From Pseudonocardia sp. HH130629-09 (GTDB lineage: Bacteria; Actinomycetota; Actinomycetes; Mycobacteriales; Pseudonocardiaceae), in the NCBI RefSeq assembly GCF_001294645.1, contig NZ_CP011868.1, positions 5,766,001 through 5,830,000 of the forward strand: 64,000 nt of DNA, given 5' to 3'. Position numbers and translations under genes: made by a program. The notes below the pieces were generated by a model. It was not told the origin of the DNA. It saw only the letters and a program-made list of their open reading frames with translations, and ran no database searches. Positions 35,556-46,209 of this stretch are shown piece after piece. Each line of letters starts with the position of its first letter. Position 1 is the first letter of the stretch.

Positions 35556-36368
35556 GTGCCGTTGCGAATCCCCGCCGTCGTCCTGCCCGGACGGGGCCGT
35601 CCGGCCGTGCCGCGGGTCGTCGTCCCCGCCCCCTCGGAGCGGGGCCCGTCCGAGGTCCCGGAGGTCCCGGACGGACCGCACCGGCCCGGCTCCGCGGGTG
35701 AGCACGCGGTGCAGGCCGAGGTGGGCAGCTCCGCCCGCGCCGACCGGTTCTACGACGACCAGCTCCGCGACCGGCTGCTGCCCCGGATGATCGAGTTCGT
35801 CGGGCGGATGGAGATGGCCTTCGTCGCGACGTCCGACGCGCACGGCGAGTGCGACAGCTCGCTGCGGGCGGGCCCGCCCGGGTTCCTGCACGTGCTGGGC
35901 CCGCACACGCTGGCCTACCCCGAGTACCGGGGCAACGGCGTCTACGCGAGTCTCGGCAACCTGACGGAGAACCCGCACATCGGGCTGCTGATGGTCGACT
36001 TCACCGAGTCGCTGATCGGGCTGCACGTCAACGGCCGCGCCCGGATCATGGACGACGACGCCTTCCGCGCCGTCTACCCCGGGCGCGCGCGTGACGACCA
36101 CGCCGCGGGCCGCCGCGCCGAGCGCTGGGTGGTGGTGGACGTCGAGGAGGCCTACATCCACTGCCGCAAGCACATCCCGCGGATGGAGCGGGTGACGCAG
36201 CGGCGGGCCTGGGGCACCGACGACCCGGCCCGCAAGGGCGGCGACTTCTTCGGTGCGCGGGGGACGGCGCCGCGCGTGCCGCGACCGCCGCGCCGGCGGT
36301 TCCCGAGCACGACCCATCTGGTGTCGGGCGCATCACGTTCGTTGCGCGGTCGTACCACCCGTCGCTGA
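35556..36368 (+). CDS. Pyridoxamine 5'-phosphate oxidase-like flavin-binding protein
   Basis: The 270-residue protein has a split-barrel core: FVGRMEMAFVATSDAHGECDSSLRAG, YPEYRGNGVYASLGNLTENPHIGLL and INGRARI-like VNGRARIMDDDAF. It resembles FMN- or F420-binding oxidoreductases of the PNPOx family and not PdxH itself. Residues 1-55 are Pro/Arg-rich and may be disordered, and the C-terminus is basic. GTG 35556 is the best start but a later one is possible. It is divergent from the flavohaemoprotein gene. Confidence 0.8.
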   Translation: MPLRIPAVVLPGRGRPAVPRVVVPAPSERGPSEVPEVPDGPHRPGSAGEHAVQAEVGSSARADRFYDDQLRDRLLPRMIEFVGRMEMAFVATSDAHGECDSSLRAGPPGFLHVLGPHTLAYPEYRGNGVYASLGNLTENPHIGLLMVDFTESLIGLHVNGRARIMDDDAFRAVYPGRARDDHAAGRRAERWVVVDVEEAYIHCRKHIPRMERVTQRRAWGTDDPARKGGDFFGARGTAPRVPRPPRRRFPSTTHLVSGASRSLRGRTTRR

Positions 36369-36574
36369 CCTGCGGTGACGAGCATGGCGCCGACAGTCCG
36401 CCGATTAGGTGACGTTCGGACCGTCACTTCCGAGGCGCAGCCTCGTTGATTGCTGCAGATCGTCACCGACCGGGCACTTCTGGTCGAATCCGGGCGATCG
36501 GACGGGTTGCGGCTCCCACGGGCTCCGGGAGCTGCGACCACCCGTCCTGAATCGGATACACAGGAGAAGCAGGA

Positions 36575-36904
36575 ATGCTGTCGAAGAAGAAGCTGGGCAT
36601 GGTCGTGGCCGGCTCCGCCGCCGCCCTCGCCGCCGCCGCACCGTTCGCCTTCGCGGGCGACTACGGGAACGACAAGGGTCACCACCACGGTGGCGGCGAC
36701 AAGAACTGCGCCTTCGAGGGTGGCGACGCGTCCGCCCGCGGCGGTGCCGAGGGTGGTCTCGCCGGCCTCAACGTCCTCGCCCCGATCGCGGGCAACCAGA
36801 TTGCCAACATCGGCAACTGCAGCGACTTCCTGAACGACGTCGTGGACGTCGAGGACAACCTGAACGGCACCCAGATCGCGGTGCTCGGCGACAACCACCG
36901 CTGA
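36575..36904 (+). CDS. Small secreted protein of unknown function
   Basis: The 109-residue precursor has a clear signal peptide (KKKLGMVVAGSAAALAAAAPFAFA, split by AFA-G cleavage near residue 28). The mature part begins with a Gly/His stretch (HHHGGGD), has two cysteines, and contains GLAGLNVLAPIAGNQIANIG, an Asn/Gly/Val-rich segment. ATG 36575 follows acaggagaagcagga. The mature sequence loosely recalls small surface proteins such as rodlins, but similarity is too weak to name it. Confidence 0.75.
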   Translation: MLSKKKLGMVVAGSAAALAAAAPFAFAGDYGNDKGHHHGGGDKNCAFEGGDASARGGAEGGLAGLNVLAPIAGNQIANIGNCSDFLNDVVDVEDNLNGTQIAVLGDNHR

Positions 36905-36931
36905 GCGCGCCCTGCGCCACCGTTCCACCCC

Positions 36932-36963
36932 GCGGCCCGTCCGGATCCTTCCGGGCGGGCCGC
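36932..36963. terminator. Terminator after the small secreted protein
   Basis: gcggcccgtccgg pairs with ccgggcgggccgc (one wobble pair) around atcctt, 28 bases after the stop. Confidence 0.7.
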
Positions 36964-36987
36964 GGTCGTTCCTCCGAACTCCCTCAC

Positions 36988-37008
36988 CCTGAGCGGAACA
37001 GACTCAAC
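36988..37008. promoter_or_regulatory. HAIR operator upstream of clpB
   Basis: CCTGAGC-N7-ACTCAAC resembles the HspR-binding HAIR consensus and lies 120 bases before the clpB start. This puts clpB in the same regulon as dnaK. Confidence 0.75.
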
Positions 37009-37128
37009 TTTCCTGCTGTTGAACCTGTCGAGAGGCGTACCCTCCGGCACACTGTGAGAGCAGTGGCCCGGGGTGCCGCTCCCCATGCACAGATCGTCGA
37101 CACAGAAGGACCGGGAGGAACGCGGAGC

Positions 37129-39750
<2,622 letters not shown>

Positions 39751-39800
39751 TCCACCGGTTCGCCCGTGGAACCCGACGGTGCACGTCATCGTCGGGGCCC

Positions 39801-40133
39801 ATGGAGTCCTTCACCGCCGAGCAGCCCTCCGCCGGGCGGACCTGGCTGGACGAGTACCGCACCCGCATCGACACGATCCGGCTCCGGGCCGAGGAGGCCC
39901 GGGACCGGGTGGCGACGGTGACGGCGACCGCGCGCACCCGCGACGGCGCGGTCGTTGTCACCGTCGACGCGTACGGGACGCTGACCGACCTGCAGCTCGG
40001 CGTGCGGGCCGAGGAGCTGCCGCGGGCCCGGCTCGCCGAGACGGTCCTGCGGCTGAGCCGGGAGGCCGCCGCCGACGCCGCGGCGCAGGTGGCGGCCATC
40101 GTGGAGCCGCTGACGGCGGGCGGCGGGCGGTGA
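39801..40133 (+). CDS. YbaB/EbfC-family nucleoid-associated protein
   Basis: The 110-residue protein fits the YbaB pattern: a helix, then VTATARTRDGAVVVTVDAYG and LTDLQLGVRAEEL, then C-terminal helices. YbaB proteins are small DNA-binding dimers, but paralogues of this kind often lie beside ESX substrates in actinobacteria. Its stop overlaps the next start (GTGA), tying it to the ESX-type proteins that follow. Confidence 0.82.
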   Translation: MESFTAEQPSAGRTWLDEYRTRIDTIRLRAEEARDRVATVTATARTRDGAVVVTVDAYGTLTDLQLGVRAEELPRARLAETVLRLSREAAADAAAQVAAIVEPLTAGGGR

Positions 40134-40468
40134 CGGGCCCCGGCTTCTCGGTCGACACCGACACGGTCTCGACCCATGCCGGGGTCCTCGACGACGCCGG
40201 TTCCACCGTCACCGGGATGCGCCCGGCGCTCGCCGAGCTCGACTCCGACGCCTACGGGGTCATCGGCGACTTCTTCTCCGCCCGCGCCACCTCGGCCATG
40301 CGGGCCGGGGTCGAGGCCGTGGACCGCCTCTCCTCGGAGCTGCACGAGCTGGCGACCGCGGCACGGGAGTCCGTCACCGCGTACCTCGAGGTGGAGAGCC
40401 GGGTGGTCGACGGGCTGCTCGGCGTCGACGTCCCGACGGCCCCGTCACCGGTCGGGGCGGACCGGTGA
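40130..40468 (+). CDS. EspC-like type VII secretion target
   Basis: A 112-residue helical protein with the plan of EspC/WXG100-like substrates: DTDTVSTHAGVLDDAGSTV then ATSAMRAGVEAVDRLSSELHELA, and a C-terminal helix. No WXG is present. It overlaps YbaB upstream and a WXG-type gene downstream, and these three-gene units are typical of ESX effector loci. Confidence 0.75.
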   Translation: MTGPGFSVDTDTVSTHAGVLDDAGSTVTGMRPALAELDSDAYGVIGDFFSARATSAMRAGVEAVDRLSSELHELATAARESVTAYLEVESRVVDGLLGVDVPTAPSPVGADR

Positions 40469-41337
40469 CGGCGCCGGTTGAGGTGGAGGGGCCCGGCCCG
40501 CTCGAGGGTGCAGGGGTGTTCTCCTCGTTCGACGACGTCGGGAAGGCGGTCGGGGAGCAGGACACCGGCGGCATCGTCGTGGCCACGGCCGTCGCTGGGC
40601 TCGACACGCTGAGCGTGGTCGCCGACCCGCTGAAGGAGCTCGGGGCGGCCGGTGTCGGCTGGGCCATCGAGCATGTCGACTTCCTGCGCGAACCGCTGGA
40701 CTGGCTCTGCGGTGACGCGAAGCAGATCGAGGCCCGGGCGAAGGACTGGCAGCAGATCTCCCGCGAACTGGCCACCCTCGTCCCGGAGATCGAGACCGTC
40801 CTCGCCGCCCCCGGCGCCTGGACCGGCGCAGCCGGGGACGCGTTCCACGGTGCCGCCGCGACACGCGTCGAGGCCGCGCGACGCCTGTCCGAGACCGCCC
40901 ACGAGGTGGCCGATGTCGTGCTGACCTCGGCCTCGATCGTCGGTACCGAGCGCGCGGTCGTACGCGACATCATCGCCGAGTTCGTCGTGCGGCTCATTCC
41001 GAAGCTGCTCGCGTGGGCCGCGGGCGCCGTGGTGACGGTGGGGGTCGCCGCGCCGGTCGGCATCGCGGTCCTCGTCCTCGACGCCGTCGACCTGGCGCGC
41101 ACGATCGTCCGCCGGGTCGAGGAGGTCATCGGGCTGCTGGAGAAGTCCGCCGCGGTGGCACGCCGGCTGGAGGACACGATGCGGACCGGGCTGCTGCCCG
41201 GGATCGCGGACCCCGCGGCGCGGAAGGCCGTCGAGAAGGCTGTGACCCTCGGGCAGGACACGGTGCTGGAGTACGGCAAGAACGACACGGCTCGCCGGGC
41301 CACGGCGGCCGAGTGGGACGAGGAGACATCCGGCTGA
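40465..41337 (+). CDS. WXG100-like domain protein, putative ESX effector
   Basis: The 290-residue protein has a helical region with a WXG-type turn (APGAWTGAAGDAFHGAAA, about residues 114-131). Then comes a hydrophobic stretch (LLAWAAGAVVTVGVAAPVGIAVLVLDAV) and a charged C-terminus (EKAVTLGQDTVLEYGKNDTARRA). The hydrophobic part may insert in membranes. GTG 40465 overlaps the EspC-like gene stop. A secreted effector role is inferred; no toxin fold is recognised. Confidence 0.75.
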   Translation: MTAPVEVEGPGPLEGAGVFSSFDDVGKAVGEQDTGGIVVATAVAGLDTLSVVADPLKELGAAGVGWAIEHVDFLREPLDWLCGDAKQIEARAKDWQQISRELATLVPEIETVLAAPGAWTGAAGDAFHGAAATRVEAARRLSETAHEVADVVLTSASIVGTERAVVRDIIAEFVVRLIPKLLAWAAGAVVTVGVAAPVGIAVLVLDAVDLARTIVRRVEEVIGLLEKSAAVARRLEDTMRTGLLPGIADPAARKAVEKAVTLGQDTVLEYGKNDTARRATAAEWDEETSG

Positions 41338-41406
41338 GGTCCCCGACCGCGTCGAAACGTGCACGTCCGTGTCGTGGCGTTACCACTCCACGAGCCCGGT
41401 CGGGAC

Positions 41407-41412
41407 TACGCT
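41407..41412 (+). promoter_or_regulatory. -10 box (TACGCT) for a leaderless transcript
   Basis: TACGCT ends 7 bases before the ATG at 41420, and no ribosome site is present. Confidence 0.55.
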
Positions 41413-41419
41413 CCCCGGC

Positions 41420-42067
41420 ATGTCGGTCTGGTTCGTCATCGCCCTCGTCGCGATCGTCCTCGGCGTCGGTCTGCTGCTGTTCGACCGGTTCCGCGGGGGG
41501 GCGACGCGGGACCGCCGCCGCTGGGCCTCCATGCGGGAGTGGGAGTACCTCGAGTCCGATCCCGTCCTGCCCAGCCGCTGGCGCTACGGGACGATCCACC
41601 AGGGCGGCCCCGGCGTGGCCCGCAACCTGGTCTCGGGCGACGTCCCCACCCCGGACGGCCCGCGCAAGGCCTACGCGTTCGACCACGAGCAGGCCGGCCG
41701 GATCAGCTCGGTGCTCTGCGCCGTGCAGGTGCACGAGTCGCTGCCCGCCGCCGTCGAGCTGCGGCTGCCCTCGGCCCCGCTGCCCGACGACGCAGGCCTC
41801 GACCTGCTCGAGCCGGTCGGCGAGCGCTACGCCTTCGTCAGCGACGCCGACGCCGTCCGTCCGTTGCTGACCCCGCGGGTCGCCGACGCCAGCGACGCGG
41901 TCGGCGAGGACGTCGAGCTGCTCTGGGCCGAGGACGCCTGGGTGCTGGCCGCCGCGCCCGTCGGGATCTCCGCCGATCGGATGCAGGACCTGCTCGCCGA
42001 TCTGGCCGAGGTCGCCACCGCTCTGGAGGAGGGGCTGCACGCCCGTCGTCCCACGATCGATTCCTGA
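41420..42067 (+). CDS. Hypothetical single-pass membrane protein
   Basis: A 215-residue protein with one N-terminal membrane helix (VWFVIALVAIVLGVGLLLF) and a soluble cytoplasmic domain of about 185 residues. The domain contains WEYLESDPVLPSRWRYG and pairs of short strands. The ATG at 41420 fits both the leaderless promoter and the membrane helix; an in-frame start 51 bases upstream has no support. No family is recognised. Confidence 0.75.
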   Translation: MSVWFVIALVAIVLGVGLLLFDRFRGGATRDRRRWASMREWEYLESDPVLPSRWRYGTIHQGGPGVARNLVSGDVPTPDGPRKAYAFDHEQAGRISSVLCAVQVHESLPAAVELRLPSAPLPDDAGLDLLEPVGERYAFVSDADAVRPLLTPRVADASDAVGEDVELLWAEDAWVLAAAPVGISADRMQDLLADLAEVATALEEGLHARRPTIDS

Positions 42068-42144
42068 CCTGCGACATCTACGCAGCGTTGACTGATCACA
42101 ACGCGATGTGACCACCCGAACGCGTTAAGCCGAACGGGTACAGC

Positions 42145-42150
42145 TAGCCT
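42145..42150 (+). promoter_or_regulatory. -10 box (TAGCCT) for a leaderless transcript
   Basis: TAGCCT ends 6 bases before the GTG at 42157 of the SDR-like gene. Confidence 0.55.
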
Positions 42151-42156
42151 GATCGT

Positions 42157-42877
42157 GTGGCTCTGGCTCTCATCACCGGCGGCGGTACGGGACTCGGCGC
42201 GGTTCTGGCCGACCGACTGGCCGCGCGCGGACACGACCTCCTGCTCGTCACCCGCGACCCCGAGCGGGTCGCCCCCACCGCCCGGGAGCTCGCCGCCCGG
42301 TACGGGGTGCGCGCCGACGTCCTCGTCGCGGACCTCGGCACCCGGCACGGCCTGTTCCGGCTCGAGGCCCACCTCGCCGGCCCGGAGGCCCCGGCCGTCG
42401 ACGTCCTCGTGCACGACGCCCTCGCCGACGCGGTCGCCGCGTCGGACGCCGGACGGGCGAGCGTCGACCTCGGCATGACCGCGACGAGGCGTCTCACCAA
42501 CGCCGCGTTGCCCGGCATGCTGCGCCGCGGTGCCGGTGGGATCGTCGCGATCAGCGGGGACGAGCAGTCGGCCGCGTGGGCGGTCTCGTTCGTCACCGCG
42601 CTCGCCCCGAACCTGACCGGCGAGGTGCACGTCGTCGCCGTCCGGGGCGACGACCGGCCGGAGTGGACCGCCGACGCCGCCGACGCGGTGCTCGACGACC
42701 TCGACGCCGGCCTCGTCGTGAGCGCCCCGCAGACCGCACCGGCCCGTCCGGACCCGGCCCGGCGCGCCGTCGCCGCGGGGGTCCGGGTGGCCCGGCGCGC
42801 CGTCGAGTTGTTCGCCGACGCGACCTGGCAGCCCACCGGCACCGCAGCCGCTACCGCCCCGGACGCTGCCGCCCTAG
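42157..42877 (+). CDS. SDR-like protein with degenerate active site and no in-frame stop
   Basis: The N-terminus has the short-chain dehydrogenase nucleotide motif (ALITGGGTGLGAVLADRLAARG), and the domain runs about 240 residues. The catalytic YxxxK is missing: where it should be, the sequence reads ISGDEQSAAWAVSFVTALAP. The reading frame has no stop here and continues to 43986, antisense to the HD and MFS genes. The sequence after about 42873 is only the mirror of the HD gene. A TAG at 42875-42877 is one frame away, so a small indel near the 3' end or a very long antisense tail must be assumed; the end given is that TAG. Confidence 0.6.
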
Positions 42878-43566
42878 ACCTCGGGCGGGGCGCCGCCTTC
42901 ATCGCCGTGGACCTCGATCCACTCCTCGCGGAACCGGCGCAGGAACTCCTCCAGGGCCGCGTGCCGCCGCTCGCCCATCTCGCGGCCGGCGGCGGTACGC
43001 AGCTCGCCGCGCAGCCGGAGCAGCTTCTCGTGGAAGTGGGCGACGACCGAGCCGGTCGGCCCGGACCGGTAGCCACCGCTCGCGACGCCAGCACCCGGGT
43101 CCCACAGGGGCTCGCCGATCGCGCCGCCATAGGCGAACGCGCGGGCGATGCCGGTGGCGCCCATCGCGTCGAGCATGTCGGCGTCGTGCAGGCAGGCGGC
43201 GATCCGGTCCGCGGTGGGCGCGGTGGCCGCCTCGGAGAACGAGTAGCGGCCGGTGGCCTCGACGGCGTCGAGCACCGGGTCCCACAGCGGCTCGGCGACC
43301 CCGCCGCGGCGCAGTGCGTCCCGGGCGTCGTCGCGGACCTCCGCGGGCGCGATGACCCGGCCGAGCCGTGCCTCGGCCGCCCGGTGGTGGTCGTGCACGT
43401 ACGCGGCGACGGCGGCGACGAACCCGTCGAGCCCCTCCCGCACCGCCAGCCGGGCCGACAGCCCGGCGACCCGGTCGAGGTGCCCGAGGTCGTGCGCGAC
43501 GTCCGCACCGGCCATGTCACCGGCGACGACGTCGCGCAGCCGTCGCAGCTCCCCGGCGCCGCTCAC
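42874..43566 (-). CDS. HD-domain phosphohydrolase
   Basis: The 230-residue protein is a metal-dependent HD-domain enzyme like YedJ-type phosphohydrolases. The motifs are visible: AHDLGHLDRVAGLSARLA, then AAYVHDHH, then CLHDADMLDAMG with the last metal-binding Asp. The substrate is unknown. GTG 43566 overlaps the stop of the MFS gene upstream. Its stop is in the CTAG at 42874-42877. Confidence 0.88.
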   Translation of the reverse strand: MSGAGELRRLRDVVAGDMAGADVAHDLGHLDRVAGLSARLAVREGLDGFVAAVAAYVHDHHRAAEARLGRVIAPAEVRDDARDALRRGGVAEPLWDPVLDAVEATGRYSFSEAATAPTADRIAACLHDADMLDAMGATGIARAFAYGGAIGEPLWDPGAGVASGGYRSGPTGSVVAHFHEKLLRLRGELRTAAGREMGERRHAALEEFLRRFREEWIEVHGDEGGAPPEV

Positions 43567-44825
43567 GCCGGGCTCCCGGCCACGACGACGCGCGGCTCGG
43601 TGTCGGCGACCGAGCCGCGGCGCAGCCACAGCAGCACCGCGACCAGTACGCCCAGGGCACCGCCCGCCGCGTACCCGCCCGTCCCGACGAGGTCGATCAT
43701 GCCGCCGGACACGGCCTGCCCGGCCGAGACCCCGAGCACCGCCGCCATCACCATCCAGTTGAACGCCTCGGTCGCCGAGCCGGCGGGTGCGGTCTGCTCC
43801 ACACCCAGGGAGTGCGCGGTGACCTGCGGGGTGATCAGCGCGCCGGCCGCCATCATCACGACGGTGAGCAGCGTCAGCGAGCCGAGCGGGGAGACCAGAC
43901 CCATCACGGTCACCAGCACCGCGAAGCCGGCGAGCAGTACCGGCAGCCGCAGGTGCAGCGGTCGCGGCCAGGGCCGCATCCCGTAGAGCACTCCGGTCAG
44001 CACCGACACCACCGACCACACCGACAGCAGGATCCCCCCGGCTGCGGGGGCGCCGGCGGACGCGGTCGCCGCGATGACGCCGACCTCGGCGGTGCCGGCG
44101 ACCAGGCCGAACCCGAGCGACGCGAGTGCCACCGTCCGCAGGCCGGGGCGCCGGAACACCCCGAGCAGGCCGCCCTCGACGGGCAGTGAGCCGTCGGCAC
44201 GCTCGGCGCGGATGCGGGCCGACCGGCGTCGGACGGCCGCGGTCAGCGCGAACCAGGTGGTGCCGACGATCTCCGCGGTCGCCGCGACGACGAGCGCGGT
44301 GCCGGGCCACGGGGTCGCCACCACCAGGACCGCGGCCAGCGCCGGCCCCATGATGAAGAAGGTCTCGAGGCTGATCGCCTCGTAGGTGTAGGCGGCCTCC
44401 CGCCGCGGCCCCGGAGGGGTCAGGTCCGACCACAGGGCCCGCGACGAGCCCTCGAACGCCGGCGTCGCGAGCCCGGTGACCACTGCGACGGCGACGGTGA
44501 GCAGCAGCGCCGCCCGGGTCTCGATGCTGAGCACCAGTCCGGTGACGCACAGCGAGTAGACCGCGACGAGCAGCAGCATCGGCCGGGTCGGGCCCAACCG
44601 GTCGAGCACCCGTCCCTGCACGACGGTGCCGACGGCCGTCCCGACCAGCAGCGCCGCCGAGACCGCCCCGGCAACGGCGTAGGAGCCGTGGACCTCGCGG
44701 ACGTAGAGCAGGGTGGCGAGGCTGTGCATCGCGATCGGGAAGCGGCCGATCACCGAGGCGCAGACCGGAGCCGCCGCCCCGGGCGTGCCCAGGGCGGCGC
44801 GGTAGTCGGACAGGGAGGCGGGCAC
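43563..44825 (-). CDS. Major facilitator superfamily transporter
   Basis: This 420-residue protein has about 12 membrane helices, the loop VLDRLGPTRPMLLLVAVYSL between the first helices, and a short central loop (RRRSARIRAERADG). It is the first gene of a two-gene unit with the HD protein. Substrate unknown. GTG 44825 is the start. Confidence 0.88.
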   Translation of the reverse strand: MPASLSDYRAALGTPGAAAPVCASVIGRFPIAMHSLATLLYVREVHGSYAVAGAVSAALLVGTAVGTVVQGRVLDRLGPTRPMLLLVAVYSLCVTGLVLSIETRAALLLTVAVAVVTGLATPAFEGSSRALWSDLTPPGPRREAAYTYEAISLETFFIMGPALAAVLVVATPWPGTALVVAATAEIVGTTWFALTAAVRRRSARIRAERADGSLPVEGGLLGVFRRPGLRTVALASLGFGLVAGTAEVGVIAATASAGAPAAGGILLSVWSVVSVLTGVLYGMRPWPRPLHLRLPVLLAGFAVLVTVMGLVSPLGSLTLLTVVMMAAGALITPQVTAHSLGVEQTAPAGSATEAFNWMVMAAVLGVSAGQAVSGGMIDLVGTGGYAAGGALGVLVAVLLWLRRGSVADTEPRVVVAGSPA

Positions 44826-44867
44826 CGCCCCAGCATCACATGGTCTGGGACGGCCGTACCAGTGGAT

Positions 44868-45542
44868 TCAGCGCGCGCGGCGCGCGAGCCGCTCCGGCTC
44901 CAGGATCAGCACGCTCTTGCCCTCCAGGCGCAGCCAGCCGCGGTGCGCGAAGTCGGCGAGCGCCTTGTTGACGGTCTCGCGGGAGGCGCCGACGAGCTGC
45001 GCGATCTCCTCCTGCGTGAGGTCGTGGGTGACCCGCAGCAGCCCCGACTCCTGGGAACCGAACTGGCGTGCGAGCTGCAGCAGCGACTTCGCCACCCGGC
45101 CCGGAACGTCGGTGAAGATCAGGTCGGCGAGCATGTTGTTGGTGCGGCGCAGGCGGCGGGCCAGCACGCGCAGCAGCTGCTCGGCGATCTCCGGCCGCTT
45201 GCCGATCCACTCCCGCAGCGCGGCGCGGTCCATCGTGTAGCACCGCACCTCCGTGACCGCGGTCGCCGAGGACGTGCGCGGGCCCGGGTCGAAGATCGAC
45301 AGCTCGCCGAACATGTCCGACGGTCCGGCCACCATGAGGAGGTTCTCCCGGCCGTCGGGGGACTTCCGACCGAGCTTCACCTTCCCACCGGACACGATGT
45401 AGAGGCGGTCGCCGGGCTCCCCCTCGGAGAAGATGACCTGCCCGCGGGAGAACTCGGCAGTCTCCAGAGCTTCGGCCAGCGCCTCGGCGGCCTGGGGCTC
45501 CACACCTTGGAAGATCCCTGCCCGGATCAGTACCTCGTCCAC
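44868..45542 (-). CDS. crp: Crp/Fnr-family cAMP receptor regulator
   Basis: The 224-residue regulator has a cNMP-binding barrel (GQVIFSEGEPGDRLYIVSGG and MFGELSIFDPGPRTSSATA) and a C-terminal HTH (EEIAQLVGASRETVNKALADF). It is the counterpart of M. tuberculosis Crp (Rv3676) and GlxR, a global regulator of carbon use. The same small membrane gene, nth, thioredoxin, NUDIX and marP genes follow in order, as in M. tuberculosis. GTG 45542 has a gaggag site 7 bases upstream. Confidence 0.95.
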   Translation of the reverse strand: MDEVLIRAGIFQGVEPQAAEALAEALETAEFSRGQVIFSEGEPGDRLYIVSGGKVKLGRKSPDGRENLLMVAGPSDMFGELSIFDPGPRTSSATAVTEVRCYTMDRAALREWIGKRPEIAEQLLRVLARRLRRTNNMLADLIFTDVPGRVAKSLLQLARQFGSQESGLLRVTHDLTQEEIAQLVGASRETVNKALADFAHRGWLRLEGKSVLILEPERLARRAR

Positions 45543-45633
45543 TGCAATGCTCCTCGTTCACCGGCCGTGTCGTCACGGCGGGTCGTCGGCGCGTCAGTGT
45601 AGAGGTCTTCGCCACACACGTGCGCACCACTGG

Positions 45634-45659
45634 CCCGATCGGATTGACATCCGATCGGG
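45634..45659. terminator. Palindromic hairpin between crp and the small membrane gene
   Basis: cccgatcgga pairs perfectly with tccgatcggg around a ttgaca loop. It lies 46 bases beyond the small membrane gene's stop and about 90 bases before crp. It could terminate that transcript or be an operator of crp. Confidence 0.5.
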
Positions 45660-45704
45660 TCCGATTCGTCGCGGGGCGCTGTCACACGCCCGCACGAGAT
45701 CTTG

Positions 45705-45953
45705 TCAGGCCGACGGGACCTGGCTCCGACGAGCCCCCCGGCGACGCCGGTTGCGCAGCCGGAACAGCTCGAGCGCGCGGCCGGTGCCGGACCGGAACAG
45801 GGCGCGGACCTCGTCCGGACGCGGCTGTTCGAGCATCTCGTCCAGCTCGTCCTGGCGCACGGTGGACTCTCGGAGGCGGGACTCCACGCGCTCCATACCG
45901 AGCGCGAAGAACATCACGAGCAGCGGGACGAGGACGCTCAACCAGGCAGTCAT
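45705..45953 (-). CDS. Small membrane protein (Rv3675-like by position)
   Basis: The 82-residue protein has one N-terminal membrane helix (LSVLVPLLVMFFALGMERVE) followed by a basic cytoplasmic tail (ELFRLRNRRRRGARRS). ATG 45953 has a GGAG site on the minus strand. M. tuberculosis has a small membrane protein gene, Rv3675, at the same place next to crp. Function unknown. Confidence 0.75.
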   Translation of the reverse strand: MTAWLSVLVPLLVMFFALGMERVESRLRESTVRQDELDEMLEQPRPDEVRALFRSGTGRALELFRLRNRRRRGARRSQVPSA

Positions 45954-46196
45954 GGCGACTCCGATCCTCTCGTACGGGTTCGGAGCCCGGCCGGTCGGGG
46001 GTGGTCGCGTCGGAGGCTTCGTGACGCGTTCGTGACCTCGTAGCCCGTTCGGCGCACACCCGACCGGGGGCGGGCACCGCTCGTCGGACGCGTCGCCGCG
46101 CCGGACGGTCGACCACGCTCCGACGCGAACCGGACCGCGCGCGGCGACGAGCGGTGCACGGCGCGACACCGTGACACGACTGTCGGTGCCCACCCG

Positions 46197-46202
46197 TACG
46201 CT
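46197..46202 (+). promoter_or_regulatory. -10 box (TACGCT) for leaderless nth operon
   Basis: TACGCT ends 7 bases before the GTG at 46210, with no ribosome site between. Confidence 0.55.
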
Positions 46203-46209
46203 CGGTCAC

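Noticed and set aside
36409..37128. N-terminal extension of clpB to 36409
   Set aside because: It would overlap the small secreted protein, the terminator and the HAIR site; ATG 37129 has a ribosome site and the family N-terminus.
45634..45659. TTGACA in the hairpin loop as a -35 box for crp
   Set aside because: It is in plus orientation while crp is on the minus strand, and no matching -10 box lies at the right distance.
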